DNA of 46,694 bases from Streptomyces flaveus (GTDB lineage: Bacteria > Actinomycetota > Actinomycetes > Streptomycetales > Streptomycetaceae). Of the stretch, positions 8,539 through 15,579 are shown one piece after another. The stretch lies in NCBI RefSeq assembly GCF_014647675.1, contig NZ_BMPQ01000039.1:1-46694 (forward strand), given 5' to 3'. The notes beneath the pieces were generated by a model. The model saw only the letters and a program-made list of their open reading frames with translations. It had not been told where the DNA came from and ran no database searches. The translations under genes and the position numbers were made by a program. Numbering within the stretch: position 1 is the first letter of the stretch; every line of letters begins with the position of its first letter.

Positions 8539-9339
8539 ATGTCCTCCCAAGAAACCGCGTCCTCTCAAGAAACCTCGGCGAGCCGCAGCGCGCTCAACCA
8601 CCATGCGGACCAGCCCCGCGTCGCCATCGTCACCGGAGGCTCCCGCGGTATCGGCCGCGAGACGGTGAGTCGACTGGCCGCCGACGGATTCGCCGTCGTG
8701 GTCGGTTACGCGGGCAATCGTGATCTGGCCGAGGCCGCCGCCAAGGAGGTCACCGCCGCCGGCGGCCGGGCCATCGCCGTCCAGGCGGACGTCGCCGACG
8801 AGCAGCAAGTGGCCACGCTGTTCGACACCGCCGAATCCGAGTTCGGCGGTGTCGACGTAGTCGTCCACGCGGCCGGCCGACTGTACTTGGCCCCTGTCGC
8901 CGACCTGGACCTGGCGGAGCTGGACGCGGTCCACCGAACCAACATCCGCGGGAGCTTCGTCGTCGCCCAGCAGTCCGCCCGGAAGATCCGCAGTGGCGGG
9001 GCAATGGTCGCCTTCTCAACTTCCGTAGTAAGCCTGGCCTTTCCCGGCTACGGTGCCTACAGCGCCAGCAAAGGTGCCATCGAGGCGCTCACTATGATCC
9101 TCGCCCGAGAGCTGCGCGGCCGGGACGTCACCGTCAACGCCGTCGCCCCCGGTCCAACGGCCACCGACCTGTTCCTCGATGGCAAGGACGAGGAGACCAT
9201 CGCCCGCTTGGCCGCCCAGTCCCCGTTGGAACGGCTTGGCACCCCCGCTGACATCGCCGAGGTCGTCGCCTTCCTCGCCTCGCCGGCCGGCCACTGGGTC
9301 AACGGCCAGGTCATTCGCGCCAACGGCGGCATCATCTGA
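8539..9339 (+). CDS. SDR-family oxidoreductase (FabG-like)
   Basis: A 266-residue short-chain dehydrogenase. It has the cofactor loop TGGSRGIGRET, the acidic ADVAD segment, HAAGRLYLAP in place of NNAG, the catalytic Ser region FSTSVVSLAFPGY and YSASKGAIEALT with the YxxxK pair. The terminus WVNGQVIRANGGII is the classic FabG/3-ketoacyl reductase ending. ATG 8539 follows CAGGAG (8528-8533). It is the first rightward gene after the divergent MmyB-type regulator and heads an SDR-SDR-tautomerase group. It is probably an NADPH-dependent ketone/aldehyde reductase; the true substrate is unknown. Confidence 0.87.
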   Translation: MSSQETASSQETSASRSALNHHADQPRVAIVTGGSRGIGRETVSRLAADGFAVVVGYAGNRDLAEAAAKEVTAAGGRAIAVQADVADEQQVATLFDTAESEFGGVDVVVHAAGRLYLAPVADLDLAELDAVHRTNIRGSFVVAQQSARKIRSGGAMVAFSTSVVSLAFPGYGAYSASKGAIEALTMILARELRGRDVTVNAVAPGPTATDLFLDGKDEETIARLAAQSPLERLGTPADIAEVVAFLASPAGHWVNGQVIRANGGII

Positions 9340-9397
9340 CCGACCACGGCGCCTTTGCCGTACGTATTCCGCACCCACTCTCCTCGCAGGGACCGCC

Positions 9398-10293
9398 ATG
9401 CCCTCCGACACGACCAGAACCATCCTGGTGACCGGGGCCTCCAGTGGCTTCGGCGCGCTGATCGCACGCGCTCTCGCCCGTGCCGGCCACACGGTCTACG
9501 CGAAATCCGGCAGACGGCCACCCGCAACGCGCCCGCCGTGGACGACCTGAGGCGTTACGCCGCCGACCTGCACGCCGTCGAACTCGACGTCACCTCCCAG
9601 GAATCCGCCGACGCCGCCATCGCCCACATCCTGGCCGCCCACGGCCGGCTGGACGCGGTCGTCCACAACGCCGGGCACATGACCACCGGACCGACCGAGG
9701 ACTTCACCCCGGACCAGCTCGCGGACCTTTACGACATCAACGTCCTGGGCACCCAGCGCGTCAACCGCGCCGCGCTCCCCCACCTGCGCGCCCAGGGCGC
9801 GGGTCTGCTGGTGTGGCTCAGCTCCTCCAGCACCCGCGGCGGCTGCCCGCCGTTCGTCGGCCCCTGCTTCACCGCGAAGGCGACCATGGACGCCCTGGCC
9901 GCCAGCTACGCCACCGAAGTGCTGCGCTTCGGCATCGACAGTGCCATCGTCGTCCCCGGCGCCTTCACCTCCGGCACCAACCACTTCCTCCATGCCAGTG
10001 CCCCCGCCGACACCGACCGCGCGGCCGCCTACGACGAGCGCTACGGCGCCCTGCTGGCCGGACCCGACAAGAGACTGGCCGCGCTCATCCCACTGGACGC
10101 GGACGCCGCGCAGGTCGCCGACGCCGTCGTACGCCTGTTGGCCATGCCCGCAGGCACCCGGCCGCTGCGCACCCACATAGACCCCAGCCGTGCCGGCAAC
10201 GAAGTCGTCTCCGCGGTCGCCGACCGTGTCCGTGCCGACTTCTTCCGCCGCGTCGGGCTGGACGACCTGCTCACCGCAGGCAGCTCCCTGTAA
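9398..10293 (+). pseudogene. SDR-family oxidoreductase with a one-base frameshift
   Basis: ATG 9398 follows AGGGA (9388-9392) and encodes TILVTGASSGFGALIARALARAGHTVYA, a normal SDR N-terminus. The frame then goes wrong and stops at 9550. From about 9503 the rest of the protein continues in the next frame: IRQTATRNAPAVDDLRRYA, LDVTSQESADAAI, VVHNAGHM, INVLGTQRVNRAALP, SSSSTRGG and VVPGAFTSGTNHF, to a stop at 10291-10293. A single missing base near 9500-9506 (tacgcgaaatccgg) accounts for the break. The catalytic Tyr region reads GPCFTAKATMDAL, where the usual YxxxK Tyr appears as Phe, so the ancestor may already have been atypical. The break is either a real recent mutation or a sequencing error. 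Confidence 0.7.
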
Positions 10294-10318
10294 CTCCATC
10301 CCAGAAAAGAGAACCATC

Positions 10319-10534
10319 ATGCCGTTCGCCAACTTCAAGGTCCCTGCCGGCACCCTCGACGAGAAGCAGAAGGAGAAGATCGTCACCCGCGCCACCGAAC
10401 TCTACGTCGAGATCTACGGCGAACGGGCCCGCGCCAACACCATGGTCCTGGTCGAGGAGGTCACCGACGGCGGCTGGGGCATCGGCGGCAACGTCCTGAC
10501 ACTCGCCATGCTCGAGCAATCGCCCGAGGCCTGA
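10319..10534 (+). CDS. 4-oxalocrotonate tautomerase family protein
   Basis: A 71-residue protein beginning MPFANFKVPAGTLDEKQK. Pro directly after Met supplies the N-terminal catalytic Pro1 of the tautomerase superfamily once Met is removed, and the length matches 4-OT monomers (about 60-75 residues). The mid-region ARANTMVLVEEVTDGGWGIGG matches the family segment before the C-terminal strand. The start is ATG 10319, 25 bp after the SDR stop. It is the last gene of the SDR-SDR-tautomerase run, which suggests a small-molecule modification pathway acting on carbonyl or enol substrates. The family is well supported; the specific substrate is not. Confidence 0.85.
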   Translation: MPFANFKVPAGTLDEKQKEKIVTRATELYVEIYGERARANTMVLVEEVTDGGWGIGGNVLTLAMLEQSPEA

Positions 10535-11248
10535 CGCCTCCAGACACCCACGGCAGACTCAGTCGGCACAGGCCGCCGCCCGGTCGGGACCCGCCACCGG
10601 ATCTCAGGGTCGCCCCGCCCGTCCGCCTCAGCAGCGGCAACGTCTCCCAGATCAAGACTGGGGCTGAGCACCATCGGCCCCGGCGCCGCCCTTCCACAGT
10701 GGGGCGGCCCCGGGTCCGGTTGACTGTCCGCCCGTTTGCTCCGGCGATCGATCGACGCCTGACTTCCCGCGGATCCGAGATCTTACCTAAGCGCCCGATG
10801 GTTGGACTATTCGTGTTACGCATTCCGAGCTTCCCTGGATGCACTTGTACTGGGTGGCACCACCGTGTTCTCGCAACGGAAGGATCACCGCGGACATCGC
10901 TTGTCCCAAGCGCAGAAATTTGATCACCAAGTGGCCGGTATTTGCTCACCTCGATGCAATATGGGCTCAAGATCTGGTTAAAAGTACAAAAGAGGCAGCG
11001 AGACGGAGTGAGCGAGATGAGGCCGGGCTCGATCATCGCACCAACCGTCCGCCGACAACTGGTCGATGTTCACACCTTCTCCGCAATTCACGACAAGAGA
11101 GTGAGCGCGCCACCACGCAGCGCACTCGATGAAAGATCATGACTACTGGTTGAGCACTTTATGAACATCGCCTTGACTGTACGCGGTTCAATAATTCCCC
11201 GATGCTCTTAGTCATCATCCACTATCTGCACTACGTCGGGTTTCGGTA
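10535..11248. other. Long gene-free stretch, AT-richer to the right
   Basis: About 700 bases with no convincing gene. Open frames on both strands lack family motifs or usable ribosome sites. From about 10,900 the base composition becomes clearly AT-richer (for example tttgatcaccaag and ggttaaaagtacaaaagag), unlike the flanking genes. This suggests a promoter region for the gene at 11249 or a segment of foreign origin. Confidence 0.4.
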
Positions 11249-12085
11249 ATGCTCATCCCTCAGACTCTTTACGGGGCGATGGATTCCCCATCGGCCGACT
11301 CAGGAATGCCAGGCCCGGTCGACGCGGTTTTCTCGATGCAGCGGGACGGAACAGCAGCCTTGCTGCGCGATATGAGGAGCCAGCAGATCATGCCGACGTT
11401 TCCCCATCCATGGGGATCGATCGGCGCCTACCTTTCCCTACTGCGCCGACCGCGCCCGCTGGCACTTCTGGATGTGCCGGACATCAGCCTCATTTCTGAC
11501 CTGCCACAGCGGGTTCACGTACTCAGCAGGCTGTCCACGGTCGTCGCCCTGGTACCCGATGGCACTGACTCGGTCCCTTTGCTGCGGGCCGGCGCCGCCA
11601 ACGTATTATCCCGCAGTACGTCCCCCAAGGAGCTGGCCAGCCGAATAGCCGCCGAGCGGCGCTGGCTGGCAGCGCTTTCCCCACTTCATTCCACAGACGA
11701 CACCCGCGAACGCCTGAGGCTCGCACTGAACATAAAGCACGGCTCCCAGGAAATTATTCTGGAGCTCATACAGGCTGTGAGGCATCCATGGTGCTGCCAC
11801 GACCTGTGCCTCCTTCTCGGCGATGCGCAGCGTCCGCTCAGCCGACGCGCCCTGCAGGCCCGCATGACGCGCCTGACCCGGCGTATGGCGGAGTGTGATA
11901 CGTCATTCACCGTCACCAATCAGTGGGGTCGCACCGCCTTCGGTCGGGTTGTAGAACAGCAGTCTTCCGTCGGTGTCCGTGACGACCATGAGGAGCCCGA
12001 CCACGCTCATCGGCCTCTCCGCCACCAACACCCACGGCAGCGAAGGCTTGAAGCCCATGGTCGCCGGTCACCAAACGAGGCATGA
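11249..12085 (+). CDS. Orphan response-regulator-like protein with degenerate receiver and C-terminal HTH-like region
   Basis: The open frame is 278 codons. The middle resembles the last half of a receiver domain (RPRPLALLDVPDISLISDL, VVALVPDGTDSVPLLRAGAANVLSRSTSPKELASRI), where GAANVL-RS--PKEL corresponds to the GAxGYLxK helix 5 of response regulators. No phospho-acceptor Asp is clear. The C-terminal part (LSRRALQARMTRLTRRMAECDT...WGRTAFGRVV) looks like a winged-helix output domain. The last 40 or so residues are Arg/His-rich and may be read-through beyond a shorter ancestral end. The start is uncertain: ATG 11249 or ATG 11279. The upstream DNA is AT-rich. Family membership is inferred from these blocks; the target is unknown. 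Confidence 0.5.
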   Translation: MLIPQTLYGAMDSPSADSGMPGPVDAVFSMQRDGTAALLRDMRSQQIMPTFPHPWGSIGAYLSLLRRPRPLALLDVPDISLISDLPQRVHVLSRLSTVVALVPDGTDSVPLLRAGAANVLSRSTSPKELASRIAAERRWLAALSPLHSTDDTRERLRLALNIKHGSQEIILELIQAVRHPWCCHDLCLLLGDAQRPLSRRALQARMTRLTRRMAECDTSFTVTNQWGRTAFGRVVEQQSSVGVRDDHEEPDHAHRPLRHQHPRQRRLEAHGRRSPNEA

Positions 12086-12199
12086 CCCCTCCAACGACCG
12101 CCACCACGCCCAGCCCCAACGGTCGACCTCACGTGCAGTGCCGCGTCGACCGCATCGAGCCCCACCGGCAAGCGGATCGTGACGGCCGCTCGGTCATGG

Positions 12200-12775
12200 G
12201 CGGATCATCGGGCTTTCTGCTCACATGGACGAGCCCACCGGCCTTCAGGTGCTCAAGGACGAGGTCGTACGCCGCGGGGCGTGCTCGACCGGCTGGACGT
12301 GCTGAGGAACGCCGACGTCCTCACCGGCTTCACCGACGAGTTCTCCTCGGTGGCCGCATACGAGCGCATCGACCGCGCCACCCTCCAACGCCGCCTCCTC
12401 CTGGCGCTGTTCGCGCTGGGCACCCAACATGGGCATCCGGGCGATCGTGGCGACCGGCGAACACGGCGAGGCCGAGGCCGCATTGTGGCCCGTACGCCGG
12501 CACTTCATCGCCATCGACAACCTGCGGGCCGCCGTGACGAAGCTGGTGAACGCCACCTTCGGCGTCCGCGACACCGCATGGTGGGCCAAGGCGCCGCATG
12601 CGCGAACAACAGCGAGAAGTTCGGGTCTTGGTCGTCGAACTTCATGACCGAGTACCCACGCCCGCTACGGCGGTAACGGCGTGATGATCGACTGGCATGT
12701 CGAGCGCAAGAACGTCTGCATCTGCTCCCAGCTCAAGAGCTGCTCATCCTCCGAGGTCGCAGCGACCGCACGGTG
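12200..12775 (+). pseudogene. Tn3-family transposase remnant, multiply frameshifted
   Basis: Pieces of a Tn3-family DDE transposase appear in order but in changing frames. These are EPTGLQVLKDEVVRR (about 12,231-12,276), DRLDVLRNADVLTGFTDEF and LQRRLLLALFALGT (about 12,287-12,430), MGIRAIVATGEHGEAEAAL with VDNLRAAVTKLVNATF-like sequence and RDTAWW (12,429-12,590), NSEKFGSWSSNFMTEY (about 12,608-12,655) and WHVERKNVCICSQLKSCSSSEVAA (about 12,690-12,770). At least three frame changes are needed. Similarity ends abruptly near 12,770, before the C-terminal catalytic Glu region. No terminal inverted repeats or resolvase are visible. This is a dead fragment marking past transposition. Confidence 0.75.
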
Positions 12776-12813
12776 CGACGGAGAGCACTGCCGCAAGGGC
12801 AAGGTGACCAGCA

Positions 12814-13530
12814 TCATTGCAGCCGGGTTGGGGCGGTCGCCGACGGCTCGTCCGGGGTGCTGTTGCCTTGCCGCCTGGTCCGGCGCTCGGTGTGAGCGGA
12901 GTGCGCTGTCGGCCGCCCCTGGGATGGTGCGGTCTCTTGCGTCAGGCCGGTGAGGACAGCCCGGAGGAGGCGTTCCGTCTGCAGGTCGGCGGCCTCGGGG
13001 CCGTCGAGGATCATGAGCCCGTCGGCGAGGAGAGTAGCGAGTCCATGCATGGCTGCCCAGATGGCGAACTCGGCTCCGGGGCGGGCCGTGGCGTTCAGGG
13101 CACCGGTGGCCACGAGCCGGTCGAGTTCGGCTTCGATCACGTCGTGCGGGTGCGGTGCGATCATCGCTTCAGAGTCCTGGGCTCCGAAACCGAAGGCCAG
13201 GCGGGCGACCGCCGGGTCTTCCAGCGCCCAGCGGACGTAGGCGCAACCTGCTGCGATGATGCCCTGTTGAGTGTCGACGCCCGGTCCGGCCGCCTGCGCG
13301 GCGGCGCTGCTCATACGTTCCCCGAGCCGGGCGAGCACCCGCACCGACAGGGCGTTGACCAGTGCATCGCGTGAGGTGAAGTGGTGGTAGGCGGCGCTAG
13401 GGCTGACTCCGACCCGGGCCGAGGCCTCCCGCAGTGACCAGCCCACGACTCCATTTTCGCGGACCAGCACCTCAGCCGCGTCCAGCAGGGTGTTCCGCAG
13501 CTCTCCGTGGTGGTACTGCCTCTTACTCAT
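12814..13530 (-). CDS. TetR/AcrR-family transcriptional regulator
   Basis: A 238-residue repressor-type protein. The N-terminal TetR DNA-binding region contains LLDAAEVLVRENG and the helix-turn-helix SLREASARVGVSPSAAYHHF. The C-terminal part (IIAAGCAYVRWALEDPAVARLAFG, FAIWAAMHGLATLLADG) resembles the WHG/TetR_C_33 ligand domain. It starts at ATG 13530 and is divergent from the MBL-fold hydrolase gene at 13613. The 82-bp gap carries a 13-bp inverted repeat (13544-13556 / 13581-13593), the likely operator, so it probably represses the hydrolase and itself. The last 35 residues are Arg/Thr-rich and low-complexity, next to the transposase remnant, so the C-terminus may have been altered by the insertion. 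Confidence 0.85.
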   Translation of the reverse strand: MSKRQYHHGELRNTLLDAAEVLVRENGVVGWSLREASARVGVSPSAAYHHFTSRDALVNALSVRVLARLGERMSSAAAQAAGPGVDTQQGIIAAGCAYVRWALEDPAVARLAFGFGAQDSEAMIAPHPHDVIEAELDRLVATGALNATARPGAEFAIWAAMHGLATLLADGLMILDGPEAADLQTERLLRAVLTGLTQETAPSQGRPTAHSAHTERRTRRQGNSTPDEPSATAPTRLQ

Positions 13531-13543
13531 GGCTTGATCTTAA

Positions 13544-13593
13544 CAGTGTTCAGATTAAGTGCTACGGTCGAGACATACTCAATCTGAACACTG
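13544..13593. promoter_or_regulatory. 13-bp inverted repeat, candidate TetR operator
   Basis: CAGTGTTCAGATT (13544-13556) is the exact reverse complement of AATCTGAACACTG (13581-13593). The arms are 24 bp apart in the divergent region between the TetR gene and the MBL-fold gene. The left arm sits inside a wider CTTAA-N11-TTAAG symmetry (13539-13559), so each arm may be one repressor site. The right arm ends 20 bp before the hydrolase start. Confidence 0.65.
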
Positions 13594-13612
13594 ATTAGAT
13601 TGGAGAGTGGCC

Positions 13613-14563
13613 ATGTCCACCACCAAACCTTCGCCGGGTACCGCGAGCACCGAGCCGACCACACAGGGCGCGCCCGACGTGAGCAGCGGGCCTGCGCCGA
13701 TCGTGCGCGGCGAGCCGGTCCAGGTCGCCGACGGTGTCCATGTGATCCCCGACCAGCGGGTGGAGCTCGTCCCGAACGTCGGCATCGTCGTGGGCGAGAA
13801 GGCCGCGCTGGTCATCGACACCGGCATGGGTCCTGCCAACGGTGCATACGTCCTGAAGCAGGCCCGACATCTTGCCGGTGAACGGCGCCTGTACCTGACC
13901 GTCACGCACTTCCACCCCGAGCACGGCTTCGGCGCGCAGGCATTCAAGGGCGCCGCGACGATCGTCTACAACCGCGGGCAGCGCGACGAGCTGCACCGCA
14001 AGGGCTCCGGCTACCTCGGCATGTTCCGGGGACTGGGCCCGAACGTCGCGGGCGCGCTCGACGGGGTCGAGCTCGTCGACCCCGACCTCGTCTACGACGG
14101 CCAGGCCGAGATCGACCTCGGTGGCCGCACAGCGGTACTGCGCACCGTCGGCCCAGCCCACACTGCCTCCGACCAGGTCGTGCTCATCGACGACCGCGTG
14201 CTGTTCGGGGGCGACCTGTTCGAGACCCGTATCTTCCCGATCACGCCGTACTTCCCGCCGCACGACACAGACGTCGCTCCGGGGCGCTGGATCAGCGTGC
14301 TCGACCAGCTCATCGCCCTTGGCCCCGAGGTAGTGGTCCCCGGGCACGGCGAGGTGGCCGACGTGTCGCTGATCCGCGATGTCCGTGACTTCCTCGTGTA
14401 CGTCCGTGACGAAGCCGGTCGTCTACGGGCGGCCGGCCTCTCCGCCGACGAGTCGGCGGCCACGATCGACCAGGACGCCCGCACCCGCTGGAGCACCTGG
14501 GAACGGCCCGAATGGATCAGCTCCGCCGCCCGGGCCTTCTACGACGCCGACGCCATCAGTTGA
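13613..14563 (+). CDS. MBL-fold metallohydrolase
   Basis: A 316-residue metallo-beta-lactamase-fold protein. The metal motif is THFHPEHG (His99, His101, His104), with Glu where most family members have Asp (HxHxDH). Further metal-site regions are VGPAHTASD, FGGDLFE and VVPGHGEVADV. The N-terminal 30 residues are a Pro/Thr/Ser-rich extension. ATG 13613 is preferred over GTG 13607 because it follows TGGAGAG at 13601-13607. It is divergent from the TetR gene and probably under its control. The family is broad (lactamase, lactonase, glyoxalase II-like, alkyl sulfatase-like) and the substrate cannot be assigned. The TetR/MBL pairing suggests an inducible detoxification or degradation function. Confidence 0.83.
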   Translation: MSTTKPSPGTASTEPTTQGAPDVSSGPAPIVRGEPVQVADGVHVIPDQRVELVPNVGIVVGEKAALVIDTGMGPANGAYVLKQARHLAGERRLYLTVTHFHPEHGFGAQAFKGAATIVYNRGQRDELHRKGSGYLGMFRGLGPNVAGALDGVELVDPDLVYDGQAEIDLGGRTAVLRTVGPAHTASDQVVLIDDRVLFGGDLFETRIFPITPYFPPHDTDVAPGRWISVLDQLIALGPEVVVPGHGEVADVSLIRDVRDFLVYVRDEAGRLRAAGLSADESAATIDQDARTRWSTWERPEWISSAARAFYDADAIS

Positions 14564-14657
14564 GACCACCACGGCACATCCACAACAACTCAGCCGCCAT
14601 GCGTCGGCGTCACACACCCCCCGACGCTCAGGGCCCCAAGAGATGGAGAACCACGTC

Positions 14658-14820
14658 ATGAGGACACAGATCCAACCGGATACAGCGAGTCCGGCCGCCT
14701 TGGAATCCCACCGTCGACGAGGGCGCGGTACCTCGGTCTACGCCAAGATCTTCGACGTACCTGAGCAAGACGTACCTGCCGCGTTCGCCACGCGTATCGG
14801 GCTGCCGTTTGCCGAAGAGC
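14658..14820 (+). pseudogene. Carboxymuconolactone-decarboxylase-like gene, N-terminal fragment
   Basis: ATG 14658, preceded by GGAG near 14645, opens a frame encoding VYAKIFDVPEQDVPAAFATRIGLPFAEEQ. This resembles the N-terminus of small actinomycete carboxymuconolactone decarboxylase-like proteins. Recognisable sequence stops at about 14820; the frame runs on to 14945 with Pro/Arg-rich out-of-frame-like residues. The catalytic AhpD-like region is absent. Recombinase sequence starts within about 20 bases in another frame, so the gene was cut by insertion of, or recombination with, an integrase gene. Confidence 0.5.
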
Positions 14821-14834
14821 AGAGGCATGCGCGT

Positions 14835-15343
14835 GGCCAGCGCGAGCCTTCGCCCCGCACCGCCTCCACGACACCATCACCCGCATGCACGCAGCCCAGC
14901 CAGAACCCGCCGCCGCGCCGGAGGCCGAGGACGCCCTACACGTGATCGCCGAATGCGACGCCAAGATCGCCCGCTACCGCGAAGCCCTGGAAGCGGGCAT
15001 CGACCCGAAACTCATCGCCCAGTGGACCGCCGAGACCCAAGCCCGCCGCGCCCAGGCCCTTGCCCGGACCCGCACGCCCACCAGCAAGCACCGACACAGC
15101 AAGGAGGACATCCACGCGATGAGCACATCACTCGGCAGCATCCGCGGCATACCCGCCGACGCCGAACCCCAGGACAAGGTCGACGTCTACCAGAACCTCG
15201 GGCTCCGGCTCACCTACGAGCCCGAAAAACAGCTTGTGCGAGCCGAGGCTCGCCTCGACCCGCACAAGTTGGGGATACGGTCTGTGTCCGAGGGGGGACT
15301 TGAACCCCCACGCCCGATAAAGGGCACTAGCACCTCAAGCTAG
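14835..15343 (+). pseudogene. Serine recombinase (integrase) C-terminal fragment ending inside tRNA-Leu
   Basis: The frame reads RAFAPHRLHDTITRMHAAQ, IAECDAKIARYREALEAGIDPKLIAQW, TAETQARRAQALA and DKVDVYQNLGLRLTYEPEKQLVRAEA. This matches the C-terminal zinc-ribbon/coiled-coil tail region of large serine recombinases common in Streptomyces; the catalytic N-terminal resolvase domain is missing. The last residues, SEGGLEPPRPIKGTSTSS, come from reading through the 3' half of the tRNA-Leu gene on the opposite strand, with the stop formed inside the tRNA anticodon arm. Such endings are typical of integrases sitting next to a tRNA attachment site. The upstream break abuts the truncated decarboxylase-like gene. 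Confidence 0.7.
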
Positions 15344-15369
15344 CGCGTCTGCCATTCCGCCACCCGGAC
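15285..15369 (-). tRNA. tRNA-Leu (anticodon GAG)
   Basis: An 85-nt class II tRNA on the minus strand. The acceptor arms GTCCGGG (15369-15363) and CTCGGAC (15292-15286) pair with one G-T, and the discriminator is A at 15285. The anticodon arm is CTAGC-TTGAGGT-GCTAG, giving anticodon GAG. A long variable arm (TGCCCTTTATCGGGCG) fits Leu, and the T arm is GGGGGTTCAAGTCCCCC. CCA is not encoded. A recombinase fragment reads into its 3' end, so it appears to be an integration site that remained a complete tRNA. Confidence 0.93.
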
Positions 15370-15579
15370 CAGGTGTCTGCCGCCTTGCAGGGAGTGTTCC
15401 GCGCGGCGACAGAGACAACAATACCAAGCTTTGGGACGTCGTTTCACCTGCGTATCCGGGCCGCGCAGGGGCGGAGGGGACGAGCCGGGGAAGGCACCGC
15501 GAGTAGTCGGGCCGGCACAGCTACGAGCAGGCGCAGCAAGCCGACGACGTGCGGAGCTCCCCCGGTCACGCCGTGGGGC

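Noticed and set aside
8343..8540. Extended start for the second XRE gene at 8540
   Set aside because: The extra 66 residues are unlike the family and would cover the palindrome and the SDR promoter; GTG 8342 fits the usual N-terminus.
10461..11036. A 191-codon minus-strand open frame in the 10.5-11.2 kb gap
   Set aside because: No motif, Arg/Pro-rich, weak start and overlaps the tautomerase end. Treated as non-coding.
11903..12058. A 51-codon minus-strand frame encoding VGLLMVVTDTDGRLLFYNP
   Set aside because: It looks protein-like but overlaps the tail of the plus-strand regulator gene, has no good ribosome site and is too short to assign. It is at most a fragment.
15285..15369. A second partial tRNA copy as the far attachment site
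   Set aside because: I looked for another copy of the tRNA-Leu 3' half to the left and saw none in the window, so no element end is annotated.
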